A stretch of 64,000 bases of DNA from positions 9,016,361 through 9,080,360 of the forward strand of contig NC_135564.1 in NCBI RefSeq assembly GCF_964340395.1, written 5' to 3'. The translations under genes and the position numbers were made by a program. The first letter of the stretch is position 1; each line of letters opens with the position of its first letter. The notes beneath the pieces are model-generated. The model saw nothing but the letters and a program-made list of their open reading frames with translations. It did not search any database and had not been told where the DNA came from. The stretch comes from Glandiceps talaboti. Lineage: Eukaryota > Hemichordata > Enteropneusta > Spengelidae. Shown here one piece after another: positions 13,485-27,429 of the stretch.

Positions 13485-13720
13485 TACAAGTCTCAGAATA
13501 CATGTAGATTCTGTAACTTTCCTTGTATTGTCCCACAAGTGTCGGAATAGATGCCATAATGTATCCTGTATTGTCCCACAAGTGTCGGAATAGATGCCAC
13601 AATGTATCCTGTATTGTCCCACAAGTGTCGGAATAGATTCCATAATGTATCCTGTATTGTCCCACAAGTGTTGGAATAGATGCCATAATGTATCCTGTAT
13701 TGTTCCACAAGTCTTGGAAT
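13485..13720. repeat. 43-bp tandem repeat, about five copies
   Basis: The unit includes GTCCCACAAGTGTCGGAATA and ATGCCATAATGTATCC. Open frames across it on the minus strand are repeat artefacts. Confidence 0.9.
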
Positions 13721-13928
13721 ATATTCCTCAACTTATCCAAGAATTGCCTACAAATCTCACCAGACAGCATTAATTGTGATAAGTTGTGTATTGTCAGTGA
13801 CTATGTCGTACAGAGTACGTAATCTATTAGGCTATCCAGTATTATCCCAGATTTCTTTGTGGTTCCATACTACTTTCTTGGGGACACTGACAGTGTGGAA
13901 GATATACATGTATGTCTATATGTATGAT

Positions 13929-14330
13929 AATGCAGGATAGAATAGATTCCATATTTTATCCTTTGTTATCCCGGAATGCTCTGTGGTATACTGTACTATT
14001 CTGTTGGCGACATCATGGAAAATCTGGATAATGCAGGAAAGAATAGATTCCATATTTTATCCTTTATTATCCCGGAATGCTCTGTGGTATACTGTGCTAT
14101 TCAGTTGGCGACATCGTGGAAAATCTGGATAATGCAGGAAAGAATAGATTCCGTATTTTATCCTTTATTATCCCAGAATGCTCTGTGGTATACTGTGCTA
14201 TTCAGTTGGCGACATCGTGGAAGATCTGATAATGCAGGAAAGAATACATGTAGATTCACTGTTTTATCCTTCATTATCCCAGAATGCTCTGTGATATACT
14301 GTACTACTCTATCGGTGACAGTTTAGAAAA
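13929..14330. repeat. 101-bp tandem repeat, four copies
   Basis: Starts of AATGCAGGAAAGAATAGATT recur at intervals of 100-101 bases (13929, 14030, 14131, 14231). Confidence 0.9.
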
Positions 14331-15047
14331 TCTGATGAAAAATCTCCATGATTAATAACAAAAATAGAGTTAAATATTCAAAGATGGAATAAAACAAAAA
14401 GATTCATGAATTTTAAGTTAAATTGGTATCGAAGAATAAATCATGGTGTGTTATTTTTTGGATAAAAGAAATGTTTTAACAGTGAAAAGGAAAGGACTAC
14501 AATACCAAAATAAATTATCGAGTATTTTATTATTGTTCTTTTTAATTGTTTTTGTTTTTTGAGGGGAGCTGTTGATAGATTTTTTTTTTATTTTTATTTT
14601 TTTTTTGGGGGGGGGGGGGTAGTGTTACAACTGTCTGTGAAAAATCCAGGAATGGTCATCATTTTGTCCTCAATTTCTTTCTTCAGACTTTTATTTGCAT
14701 CAATTTATACACAGATAAAAAAAACATGTCTTCATAGTTAAATACATGTACAGTATTGTAAACATTCAACAAAGGTCATTATCGTGGAAATTTGTATGGT
14801 TTGATTAAGGAAATTGTCTGTTTATTTTTGTCCTCATTTTTGACTGAAAATATTTATGCTCTGTATCTGTGTCAAGGTAACAAATTAACAAGAACAGTCA
14901 ATGCAGTATTTATATGTCAACAGCTGCACTATCTAGAACATTTAATTTTGTACTACTGGAATTGAAAATAACTTACTCGTAATATCGACACCTGAACAGT
15001 ATGGATACACATATTTTTGTAGCAGTATACATGATAAATCAAATCTA

Positions 15048-15250
15048 TTCAAATCGATTTTTGGGTCCACACCCAAAAAAATCAGCGCCCTCAATGGTGA
15101 TCATGATTTCAACCTGTTTCTGTACTGTTAATGGATAATATCGACCTCCAATTAACATGTACAATATTTATAATTACATGTATTGGTATTTTAACAAGTT
15201 TCACTGAATATATATTGTGGTTGTCTGATCAATGATACTCCAGTTATACC
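15048..15250. repeat. Dispersed repeat, copy 1
   Basis: TTTTTGGGTCCACACCCAAA, AACATGTACAAT and GGTTGTCTGA recur in the same order at 27905-28112. The repeat starts with a small hairpin (TTGGGT...ACCCAA). Confidence 0.55.
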
Positions 15251-15989
15251 AGTATAGTTTTAACGTGATGACAGATTTGAAAATCAAGCTTTACCTCAAA
15301 ATTTCAAATTGTCACTACACTACCTACGCTACAGATAATATTGGCCACTAACTAATACTAATAGATTCAATGTCATTATTTGTTTTAAATAATTGACCTA
15401 ATTTTCATTGAATATATTTTTGGTTATTTGATGGAAGAAAAAATATCCCAGTAATTGCAGCTCATGTACCTTTAAGGTATTTTTTTTCCAGTCATCAATA
15501 TTACATATCTATTAATAATATTTATACATTATTTCTATGATATTTATTATTCTAACACAAAGACACTCATATTTGAATGGTAATAAAGACATTTTGTGTG
15601 ATTTTTGAGAAAATTTAATTTCAGTGTTTCTTTTGTCATCCACACAGAATGTTAATTTTCTCTCTATGAAATATGTAGTGGAGTGATTTAATGTGTTTTA
15701 AGCAAACGTTTTTTCTATGTTTTGTGATAAATTATGCTAAGAGCCTATCTCATTCATGGGTAGGGGGTTCTTTTGCGCTTAATGAGGCTGTGTCAGGTGA
15801 TACACATCTACTCTGCACATTATTTGCATATAATTTACATATCTCATGAATGTAATATACGTATGATATACATTGAGGTTCAGTGTCCCAAATTGACCTT
15901 ATGAAGAGATGATATAATAAAAGCTGTGTTGATATAAAGTGATACCCCCTAACAGCTGACAGAAGACATTTATAAGCTACCGGTGTTCC

Positions 15990-16150
15990 TAACAACTGAG
16001 AGGTGTACTCGATATATACTCATTCTGTTCAGTTTAGTTATGTGAACGAAAAAGCTGAGATGGCCGCCAGTGTTAGGCTGTGTGTGTGATTTACTCTCAT
16101 GTACACCAACCTGTCTGTACAGCACTACTACTCAAAGCTTTCTGTTCAGT
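15990..16150 (+). promoter_or_regulatory. Candidate first exon / transcription start region
   Basis: The run GAGATGGCCGCCAGTG resembles a YY1-type initiator element often found just after start sites. Downstream is a donor-like CAGT|GTGAGT at 16150. It could be the 5' end of R3HDM or of an unrelated noncoding transcript. Confidence 0.25.
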
Positions 16151-16255
16151 GTGAGTATACATGTATTCATTGATTTAGATTCACAGAGCTCACCTAATCT
16201 GTGGGCCGACATATAATAGGGTCGACTCTCTCTCTCTCTCTTTCTCTGTGTGTAG

Positions 16256-16400
16256 GACTTTGACCTTGGCTGTGGATAACATCATGTTTTAATGTAATGT
16301 ATTTTGATGGAGATTTCATCCATGTACAGTATAGATCTCCCATCACACAAATGTGAACAATGAGAGAGATACTCCGGCTGTGAGCTTTTTCTTTGACAGG
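16256..16400 (+). other. Candidate noncoding exon
   Basis: A long CT-rich tract ending TGTGTGTAG precedes it and a consensus donor ACAG|GTAAGG ends it. No open frame of note. It would pair naturally with the candidate first exon just upstream, but splice-like signals of this kind also occur by chance. Confidence 0.25.
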
Positions 16401-17634
16401 TAAGGTTTCTCACCGACACGCACAGGAATCAGCTGATCTGCATCTATTCAAGTGCTCTGTGTGTAGGAGGAATGCATTATCACTGTCAACCATTAAATCA
16501 TCAAGCCCATTTCCTCTTTTCTCAGCTTCAAAAAATAAGTGAAAACATCACCTTTTTAACAATTTCTTGAATTTTTTTTTTAAAATACAGGTAATGAAAA
16601 CCTGAATGTTTATTTGATGATATTACATGCCGTAAAATTATGGTAAAATTTGTCGCAAATTCAAAATTGAAATTAACCTTTCACATTTTTTGTATTTTTA
16701 GTTGAATGACGTCGACACACAGCATTTGATGTATTCTTCATAACATCCTCAATGTAATTACTTACAAAAATAGACTTACATTGCCAAATCTTCCTATAAA
16801 TTTTAGTGACATCCTGATCAGTTTTGATTTCACTTTATGCCTGCATACCACATTAGATGAGAATTGTCTTATGCGACAGACTATTGATTGACATATTATA
16901 TGTATAAATAAATTTACGAAAAAGAAATGTCCTACATTTCTGGAACTAGGTTACAGGTAGCTATGACACCATTGACTTAAGTGCCTTATGAAAAAAAAAA
17001 ACGATCAAAGAACCCCTCTCCTAAGGTAAACAAACAAAAAGCAGAATGGAAACTGTCACCATAGTAACCTGCTTCATGTACATGAGTAGGGGTTATTCTT
17101 TCGAACTTTGACCTTTGCAAAGGGCATCTCTCATGATGATGTTTTGTCTCGTGTTACAGGGAATTTGAAGGATGATGGAGTTGCACATGTGTGTTCAAGG
17201 GAAATTGTATGAAGGACAGCCAAATTAAAATGTGTCTATTTGATTATGCATGTGTACAGCATTATTATGCCATTTCAGACTCTTGTGTTTAGATAATGTC
17301 AAATTTTGTAAGTTGGAATTTTTGGTTGTAAAATTGCATATTTTGGGTCCATTATTGCAATACAACATGGTTGATGTTGCCTCTATACAAATGTACCACT
17401 CCATCTATTGTTTTCAGTACAACATGGTTTGATGTCACCTCTGTGTCACTCAGTTCATTGTTTTCAGTACAGTATGGTTTGGTGTCGCCTCGATTGTCAC
17501 TCCATCTGTTGTTTTCAGTACAACATGGCTTGATATAATGTCACACAGTTCATTGTTTTCAGTATAGACTCCTAACGAACGACATGTCGTCTTTATACTG
17601 CTATGGAAACAATATAGAAAGTAATTATGTACTT

Positions 17635-17673
17635 CTATATGTTTGTGCAAGTATGATACACATGCAAACTTAC

Positions 17674-17706
<33 letters not shown>

Positions 17707-17754
17707 CATACATACATACACACACATATACACGCACATACATACATACATACA

Positions 17755-17786
<32 letters not shown>

Positions 17787-17815
17787 AACATACACATACA
17801 CATACACACATTGAC
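17635..17815. repeat. ACAT microsatellite
   Basis: About 150 bases of ACAT repeats with CACA interruptions. Confidence 0.95.
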
Positions 17816-18363
17816 ATACACCATAACATAACAGTTGTGGTACTCAAAGGGATTTCAATGTAATTTTATTGGGCAAACAACTACACATCTGATTCAGTGT
17901 TTTTTTATAATGCATTATATTACACTGTATTACAGCTACTGAAAGTAAAAAAATTGTTTGTGATTTATAGTTTCTGAACAAGAATAATGACAAAATGAAC
18001 TTGTTTATCAAGTACAGTACATGCACAATGATGAAAGGCAAAGACCTGGTTTTAGTGTGAAATGAGAGAGATTTATGCCGTATAACATATGTAGGCCTGT
18101 GGAAGAACAATAATTATGTGAGCACACTATTATCGACAGGAAGTATGGATTATACGATGTAGATAGAATTCATGGGTCATTGGACAAGTAATGGAGGCTG
18201 CTGACTTACCAGTAGTTGCATCAACAACATTTCCACACATTTGTCATCACCAACAAATCATCCACACTCTTCCTTTCTCAAAGTTAGTTAGCTACACGTA
18301 GCAGTTTTAACCTTTTGTCATATTTATAAATTAATTGGGTAAAATTTTTTTTTTAAATTGTTC

Positions 18364-19125
18364 ATGCAAATTGCCACGGCATTCCTTGGAATGTTTTGGT
18401 AAAGGCGATGTTTATGAATGGCATGGTTTTCTTTGAAATCACATGGTAGTGATAATATTTATGCAAATTGGCATGGTTTTCTTTGAAATCACATGGTAGC
18501 AATAATATTTATGCAAATTGGCATGGTTTTCTTTGAAGTCACATGGTAGCAATAATATTTAATGCAAATTGGCATGGTTTTCTTTGAAATCACATGGTAG
18601 CAATAATATTTATGCAAATTGGCATGGTTTTCTTTGAAATCACATGGTAGCAATAATATTTATGCAAATTGGCATGGTTTTCTTTGAAATCACATGGTAG
18701 CAATAATATTTAATGCAAATTGGCATGGTTTTCTTTGAAATCACATGGTAGCAATAATATTTATGCAAATTGGCATGGTTTTCTTTGAAATCACATGGTA
18801 GTGATAATATTTAATGCAAATTGGCATGGTTTTCTTTGAAATCACATGGTAGCAATAATATTTATGCAAATTGGCATGGGTTTCTTTGAAATCACATGGT
18901 AGCAATAATATTTATGCAAATTGGCATGGTTTCTCTGAAATCACATGGTAGCAATAATATTTATGCAAATTGGCATGGGTTTCTTTAAAATTATTGTTTG
19001 GGTAAAGTCAATTTTTATTCAAATTATCATGGCTCTCCTTGAATTTTCTGGGTAAAGTCAATTTTTATGCAAATTATTACGGTTATCTTTGAATTCTGTG
19101 GGTTATGATGATGTGTATGCAAATT
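18364..19125. repeat. 50-bp minisatellite with an ATGCAAAT octamer in each unit
   Basis: The unit contains ATGCAAATTGGCATGGTTTT, TTTGAAATCACATGGTAG, and CAATAATATTT. About eleven tight copies occur from 18450 to 18985, with degenerate ones on both sides. Fourteen perfect ATGCAAAT octamers (the POU/Oct binding consensus) were counted. Confidence 0.9.
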
Positions 19126-19411
19126 GTTAGCAAGAATCGCAAGAAGTATGGGCATAATTAACATACAGGATTTATGACAAGGTCTTCAAAGTATGCAGGC
19201 ATTCTGTTTAAAGTAGTATATCGTATGGAACTATTTTGGTAGGAGTCTGTTGAACTTAATTATCATTGTATGGAGGCAATATGTATTTGTGGTACATGTA
19301 TGTTGTACATAATTATAGAGAGATAGTTTTGTATTATGTCTCCATGACATAGCCAGAATCTTAAATGAAAAGTTGTACGTAATTATCCTGAGGGTATATT
19401 TAGATGTTGTT

Positions 19412-19745
19412 CCCCAATATTATTCAGCCAAGGAAAACTTGAGTGACCTAAGGGGTCCTTGTCACTACGAGTTGCTAGAAGAGTAGTGACAACCCTTAGG
19501 TCACGAGTAATTTCCAGCTGAATGAAGAAAAATATTGGAGAATAACATAATTATACCTGCGCCAGTAATATCAAAGAAAAATTGGGGAAAGTAAAGGTAA
19601 TTTTAAACGTCTGGACTCATATTTTGAACACAGCAGAACCAGTGCGTTCTTGTAATGTAGATAAACATTGTTGTAATATCGAACGGCCAGACTATATATT
19701 CCATATTTTTTGTTGAATCTGGCTCGCACATGGTATAATATTATG
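19412..19745. mobile_element. Hairpin-headed element, copy A
   Basis: It begins with an inverted repeat (TGAGTGACCTAAGGGGTC against AACCCTTAGGTCACGAG, extended by CAGCCAAGG and CAGCTGAATG). A body of about 200 bases follows (CATATTTTGAACACAGCAGA; TATATTCCATATTTTTTGTT), and it ends near CTCGCACATGGTATAATATT. Related copies lie at 38686-39426, 44827-45290 and 50020-50370. Confidence 0.75.
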
Positions 19746-19779
19746 TTAGTCTATGTAGACACTCTGTAAGCACGATTGA

Positions 19780-20575
19780 AAGAACAGTATGTTGTACACT
19801 ATGCCCTGGTAGCAGTATGTTGTACATAACTATATCTGCTCTGGTAGTAGTATGTTGTAATAACTATATCTGCTCTGGTAGCAGTATGTTGTACATAACT
19901 ATATCTTATCTGGTAGTAGTATGTTGCACATAACTACATGTATATCATCTCTGGTAGCAGTATGTTGTACATAACTATATCTGCTCTGGTAGCAGTATGT
20001 TTTACAGTTATCATATTATGTACTATGTTACTGTATGTACAGGTTCTTTGTAAACAGTATATTGTACATAACTCTGTGTTGGTAGCAGTATGTCGTACAT
20101 AACTATATCTTCTCTGGCAGCAGTATGTTTTACAGTTATTATATTATGTACTATGTTACTGTATGTACAGGTTCTTTGTAAGCAGTATATTGTACATAAC
20201 TCTGTGTTGGTAGCAGTATGTTGCACATAACTATATCTTCTCTGGTAGCAGTATGTTTTACACAGTTATCATATTATGTACTATGTTACTGTATGTAGGT
20301 ACTTTGTAAGCAGTATATTGTACATAACTCTGTGTTGGTAGCAGTATGTTGCACATAACTATATCTTCTCTGGTAGTATGTTTTACACAGTTATCATATT
20401 ATGTACTATGTTACTGTATGTAAGTACTTTGTAAGCAGTATATTGTACATAACTCTGTGTTGGTAGCAGTATGTTGCACATAACTATATCTTCTCTGGTA
20501 GTAGTATGTTTTACACAATTATCATATTATGTACTATGTTACTGTATGTAGGTACTTTGTAAGCAGGATGTTGTA
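19780..20575. repeat. Minisatellite with higher-order structure
   Basis: A unit of about 34 bases (GCAGTATGTTGTACATAACT then ATATCTGCTCTGGTA) is followed by a longer unit of about 120 bases that combines two such units with TATCATATTATGTACTATGT. Confidence 0.9.
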
Positions 20576-21489
20576 CATCTTGATAACCGAAACCTATTAT
20601 TGAAATTTTACTTTAACTAGTATATAAGCTAATGAATCATGTCAATTTATGAGATAACTGTGTGTACAGACTTCCGGCATCAGACACAAATAAAGCAATT
20701 GTTAACACACCATTCATCATATGTCCAGTTCACAACTTTTAGTGCTTCTGACTTCCACAGCTTGATATCCATCTGTATTTCCACAGTTGTTGACATTTCT
20801 GTGTTTACTTCTGAATTCATTCTTACAATGTCTTTCTTCATGTCAAACTTCACCTTTTTAAATAATTTTCATTGTAGGCTCAAAATTTTTTTAAAAAGGA
20901 CTCCAGTTTCCAACATGTCTTAGCCCAGAGACTTGGTCATCTGGTGTGTTTTATCGAGCCGGTATGTCAAGCTAGTCTTTAGGGTAAACAAGTCTTGGGT
21001 ATGTAACTTAAGAAAATCAAGAAAAAATGTTTCGTTAAAGGGAAAGGATACCTTAAGATGTAGGAAAATGAGATAAAATATATTGCAATAATTGACTTTC
21101 ACTTTTGAGCTGGCTTGATCAGAACGTAGGCGGAACTAACCTGCAGGTCTTATATTATAAAAAGACAAGTAGTCACGTCGATAATAATATGTTTATGGAA
21201 ATTCTTTACCAAGGCCTGTATGTCACTTCCGTGTATGTTTCGATCGATGACAACTCTGTACTTATTGATAAGTAAAAGTGAATGAAACCATAGACAGTGG
21301 ACCCCTCTACTGTCTGTGATGAAACTGATATTTTTTCTTTATTTATTTTTATTTATTTTGTCATATTTATTTATTTTTATTATTATTTTTTTTCTTAAAC
21401 TGACTTTTCAAGCCTTTATTAATTAAACAAAGTGAATTCACAGGGCATCAAATTACTTAATAACTTATGAAGTTTTGTATCAAGAGACA

Positions 21490-21640
21490 CATCAATCAAT
21501 CAATCAATCAATCAATCAGAAAATTTATAGAGTGCCTGTATCCAGTACGAAATAGAGTTCAGAGACGCTGTACAATTAAATATTGAAAACTTTCGCAAAC
21601 AAGTATGTTTTAAGGTTCTTCCTGAAAAAGCGCGGCCACC
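21490..21640. repeat. CAAT repeat joined to a dispersed element fragment
   Basis: A short CAAT run is followed by AATTTATAGAGTGCCT and CAGAGACGCTGTACAAT, words typical of a widely dispersed animal repeat end. The family is not assigned. Confidence 0.4.
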
Positions 21641-22024
21641 AAAGGAATTAAGTCTGTGATTCAAACAGTAAGTATTTGTCCATTCAAGTGTCTATAGTAC
21701 TTTAGAGCTAGCCACTTCGACCTTGACCTCAACTTTCAAGGTCAGATACTGAATTGCCCAATAACTTCAGAAGTTTTATACCACGAGACATGTTAGTGTA
21801 CACACGTACTATTCAGATATTGTCTCTTGACCTTGACCTTCATATTCAAGGTCAAATTTAAATTTGTACAACAGCTTTGCCGTACAACAAACCAGTTTGG
21901 AGCTATGGCTTCTGTGAAGGCTTGTCTTCTGTTAATTTGAGAAGAGAAGAAATGGAAAGTCATGGTAAAAGTATTTTTAACAGGAATCCTACTTGCAGAA
22001 AAGGAACACTAATAGATAATAAGG

Positions 22025-22232
22025 AATTTCTGGTATAACATAATTATATACATGTATACAGTAAATACAATGTAATGAATAATTCCTGGCGAAATTTCCC
22101 CAGTAACATACATGCATATGTACAAACTACAATAAATTATGAATTTCTAGTGAAGTTATACAAATTTCCCATAATACATGTATATATGTAGTAAATAATG
22201 CATTTCTGGTGAAATATCCCATAACATGCTTG

Positions 22233-22273
<41 letters not shown>

Positions 22274-23560
22274 CAATAAATTATAAATGTCTGGTGAAGT
22301 TGTACAAATTTCGCATAATATATATGTATAGTAAATAATGCATTTGTGGTGAAATTTTACAAATTTACCTTAACATATACATGTGCAATAAATTATACAT
22401 TTCAAATCAAGTTATACAAATTTCTCATATCATATACATGTATGTATGTAGTAAATTACAAATTTGTGGTGAAATTTTACAAACAAATTTTCCACACATA
22501 CATTTACAGTAAATTGTAAAATTTTACAATTTTCCTATAACATACAATAATGTACAGTAAATTATGAATGTCTACAAATTCTCGATAACATATATTTACA
22601 GTAAATTACAAATTTCTGGTGAATTTTACAAATTTCCCATAACATACACATACAGTAAATTACAAATTTCTGGTGAATTTTACAAATTTCTCAATAACAT
22701 ACACATACAGGAAATTACTAATTTCTTGTAAAATTTTACAAATTTCCTATAATATATAATAATGTACAGTAAAGTATAAATTTCTACAAATTTCTTGATA
22801 ACATAAATGTATAGTAAATTACAAATTTCTGGTGAAATTATACAAATTTACCTGTACATGTACATGTGCAGTATTAAATGATGAATTTCTGGTGAAATTT
22901 TACAAATTTCCCAAAACATATATATGTATGTATGTAGTAAATATACATTTCTACAAATTTCTCATAACATATAGGAAATTATAAATTTCTACAAATTTGC
23001 CTTAACATATTTGTACCGGTATATAGAAAATTATAAATTTCTACACATTTCTCATAACATATATGTACAGTAAATTATAAATTTCTACAAATTTGCCTTA
23101 ACATATTTGTACCGGTATATAGAAAATTATAAATTTCTACACATTTCTCATAACATATATGTACAGTAAATATAAATTTCTACAAATTTCTCATAACATA
23201 TATGTACAGTAAATATAAATTTCTACAAATTTCTCATAACATATATGTACAGTAAATATAAATTTCTACAAATTTCTCATAACATATATGTACAGTAAAT
23301 TACGAATTTCTACAAATTTGCCTTAACATATTTGTACCGTATATAGTAAATTATAAATTTCTACAAATTTCTCATAACATATATGTACAGTAAATATAAA
23401 TTTCTACAAATTTCTCATAACATATATGTACAGTAAATATAAATTTCTACAAATTTCTCATAACATATATGTGCAGTAAATATAAATTTCTACAAATTTC
23501 TCATAACATATGTACAGTAAATATAAATTGCTGCTGAAATTTAATAAATATCCTACATAG
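22025..23560. repeat. Large 43-bp minisatellite array
   Basis: About 1.5 kb of AT-rich units built on ATAAATTTCTACAAATTTC and CATAACATATATGTACAGTA. They are most regular from 23030 to 23530. A TA run interrupts it at 22238-22271. Confidence 0.9.
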
Positions 23561-24390
23561 CAAGCATTATCTGTATTAAACTTACTTGTAGAAAATGTTC
23601 CAAATCTATACAAACATACATGTTAGGGAATGTCAGACAGTGAGACTGTCTGATGTAACAACACTGCAACATTTGCAAATCGTAATTCGACAATCAAAGA
23701 ATTTCATTAATTCATAAATAAAATAAGTATTACTATACTTCTAAGGTACAGTACAGTTTAGTTGAAAGTAGTTACATTTGATATACGTATGTTAGAAGCA
23801 GTAAAACATGAAGAGAAAATTAGACCATATCACATAGAATTTGCATACCGTTAATACCGTTACCCAGCTTGTCCTCGACCTAGTTCAGTTTTATATGGTG
23901 TGAGACCAATGTCATTATATTGAGATTGCCTTCGATCTTAATCTCAAAACTTGATCTCAAAACTTAATCTCAAAACTTAATCTAGGATCAGCTCTATCTC
24001 AGCTAATTCAATTAAAATTGTTATCGTCGGCGTGTTCTTTATTTCCTCACCCAATTTATTTCTCTACTTCCACTGCAATAGTGTGTGTCAATAGTTACTC
24101 GTCACTCTGTACATCAACCATACGGGTATTCGAGAATTGATAGGAAAATGAAGAAATTGGTCGAATGTTGTACATTTTTGATTGTGATTTTGTCTTCTTT
24201 ATCCATTCAAAGTTTTAAAAACTCAAAACTTTTGAATATATTAATTTTCCTCCAAAAATCCTTACCTAAAATCACATTAACTGTACATTGATTATAAATC
24301 TAATTTGTATGTGTCATAGTATTAGCTTCATATCGGGAACTGTTATGATGTAAAATAGATTAAAAATACAAATTAGATAATTATGAAAGA

Positions 24391-24480
24391 ATAAATAAAT
24401 AAATAAATAAATAAATAAACATTAAACTACTCCACTCTGACCCCCACCCTAACCCCCCACCCCACCCCCACCCCACCTGA
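24391..24480. repeat. AAAT microsatellite and C-rich run
   Basis: About seven AAAT repeats, then CCCCACCCCACCCCCACCCC, which on the minus strand has G-quadruplex potential. Confidence 0.85.
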
Positions 24481-24657
24481 TGTGTTTGTGATGACATAGC
24501 TTTTTTAAATAACCTACATCATTTACCTCATTCTCTACATGTACCTATCAACTTGTTTATAAACTGAATTTGTTGCTAAGTAATCATGTATTCAAATATT
24601 TGAAAAGTCTTGAATGATGATCAGATCCTCAGAACACTATCTGCTTGTCACAAGCCC

Positions 24658-24942
24658 TTTCCCCACCTGAATTGATTCAAAAACCAATTGTTCAAACAAA
24701 TCACTTAAATTGGTTAGAAACCAAATTTTGTCCCCCTCGAGAAAACTGAGCAATTCATTTAAATCAAATTTGTTTTTGTGACCGTTTCAAACTGATTTTA
24801 CTTTGAAACTACATGTTCCCCCACCTGAGGTGGTTTCACACTGATTTCAACTAAATCAGGTCAAGCCAGTTTTAATGCTTGTGGGACAAAAGAACTGACA
24901 TCGATCCAATTTTGAACTGATTCAGAATTCCATGTGGGGACA
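24658..24942. mobile_element. Possible degenerate inverted-repeat element
   Basis: CCCCACCTGAATTGATTCA at the left and TGAACTGATTCAGAATTCC followed by TGTGGGGA at the right are imperfect inverted copies. Related C-rich motifs recur inside. The boundaries are approximate. Confidence 0.4.
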
Positions 24943-25429
24943 CAGGTTTAGTCTAGGTCTATATCATATAACCCTTCATGCATTGTGTAAGGCAAACCTG
25001 AGTGACAGTGCACTTTTTACAATGTTGCCATCGAGTGTAAGTGCATAAATTTTGTTGCTGCATTCTAAAAATAATTGTATAAAACTGATTAAAGAAATTA
25101 TTGTTAACGAGTTATTGTAATAACTAATACAGTTTTCAAATTGTATCTAACTGGTATAATTCCTATACCGTATTCATATTCAATATGTGAGTGGTCATTC
25201 ATTGGCAGTCTGTTTTCAGCTAACTTTCCTCTATACAAGTATGTAAGGTTTGATTACCTAGATTAGTTCTACATGGTAATCACCCACACTTTTATCTCCG
25301 CAATAAATCTGATCTTTATTTCATCCACCCACCCACTTTCTTTATTTGTGTAAAACACCCACATGATAAGGTCATGGGGCCTACCAAACAATGCCAAGAC
25401 AATAGTAAACTGGTTGTCCAAATGTCAAG

Positions 25430-25975
<546 letters not shown>

Positions 25976-26309
25976 CCCAATCCTTCGTTTATATTCTAAG
26001 CTAGAAGCTTGATATAAGCACAGCAGGAAAGATGACATAAAGTGTCCTTGGATATAGGACAGTGTTTTCCAAGAGAATTTACAGGAAGTAAACATGAGTG
26101 CATGATGATAGTGTAATAGCCTGGATTAGTTGTAGGTGGTGTTGTTCTTCTACTTACACCATATACTAAACACTCAGCTACTGTTGACTGCACTCAGTGG
26201 GGACAATAATCTGACATCCACCAAATCCAATATCTACCTGACTTAAAGCAAATTAGGAATAACATACTTACTTAAAGTTACTACAAGTTACAGAGACTGT
26301 TTATGTATA

Positions 26310-26890
26310 CATGACATATCGCTATCAGGAACAACATACTGTTATGTGCATGACATTACATTTCTTTCAGGAACAACACTGTTATGTACATGACATGACA
26401 TTTCTGTCAGAATAACATACTCTGTTATGTGCATGACATGACATTTCTGTCAGAATAACATGCACATGTTATGTGCATGACATGACATTTCTATCATACA
26501 TATTGTGTTATGTGCATGACAGACACTGCATTTCAATAAATAACATACTGTGTTATGTGCATGACATTACATTTCTGTCAAACATACTGTGTTATGTGCA
26601 TGACATTACATTTCTGTCAGAACTAACATACTGTGTTATGTGCATGACATTACATTTCTGTCAGAATAACATACATCATGTATGTTATTCTGACAGAAAT
26701 GTAACAAAGTACATGTAACATGTACTTTGTTATGTGCATGACATTACATTTCTGTCAGAATAACATACTGTGTTAGGTGCATGACATTACATTTCTCTCT
26801 GGAATAACATGTTATGTGCATGACATTACATTTCTGTCAGAAATAACATACTCTGTTAAGTGCATGACATCACATGTACTACATTTCTGT
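26310..26890. repeat. 42-bp minisatellite with two embedded hairpins
   Basis: About fourteen units of CATGACATTACATTTCTGTC and AGAATAACATACTGTG. At 26650-26704 a unit is present in inverted form, making a perfect hairpin with 26-base arms. Confidence 0.9.
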
Positions 26891-27429
26891 CGGAAACCAT
26901 ACTCTGTTGTGTGTGAGTATAATGTGACACATGATTCGCATACATGATACAAACAATTTCTGTAACAGAAGAATAAATAGTTGTATACTTCCTATTTATT
27001 GATTGACATTCGACAATAATTTTCAAGTACACAGTTGTTTACTAAAGTGTGACAAATTTCCCGTTGAGTAGTTATATTTCCCGGATATTACTAGTGATAT
27101 CAATCATGTATTAACCTTTGACCTCTCTCACAGTGAGGAATTATTCTAAAATGTATTTTAAAAATCTCAACATGTAATTCAAACAGAGATTTGAAAAAGA
27201 AAGAAAGAATCACATTCATTCATATTACCTCATTAAAAGGGATGGTTTATTTGTATGCTTGGCTATAAATTCAGCAAACACAGTAGATGTAGAAATTTCT
27301 ATACTGGTAAAGGTAAAAGGTATATATTCCCTTGGATAAAAATACACTTAAATGTGACATGGAGTGTCAAACTTTGCATATGTTGACATTTTCTCAACTC
27401 TCTCAAATGTCATGGAGGAAGAAATTGCT

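Noticed and set aside
13426-13770. 114-codon minus-strand frame with a repeated peptide
   Set aside because: It is the 43-bp tandem repeat read in one frame; period 43 shifts frame each unit, and no family is recognised.
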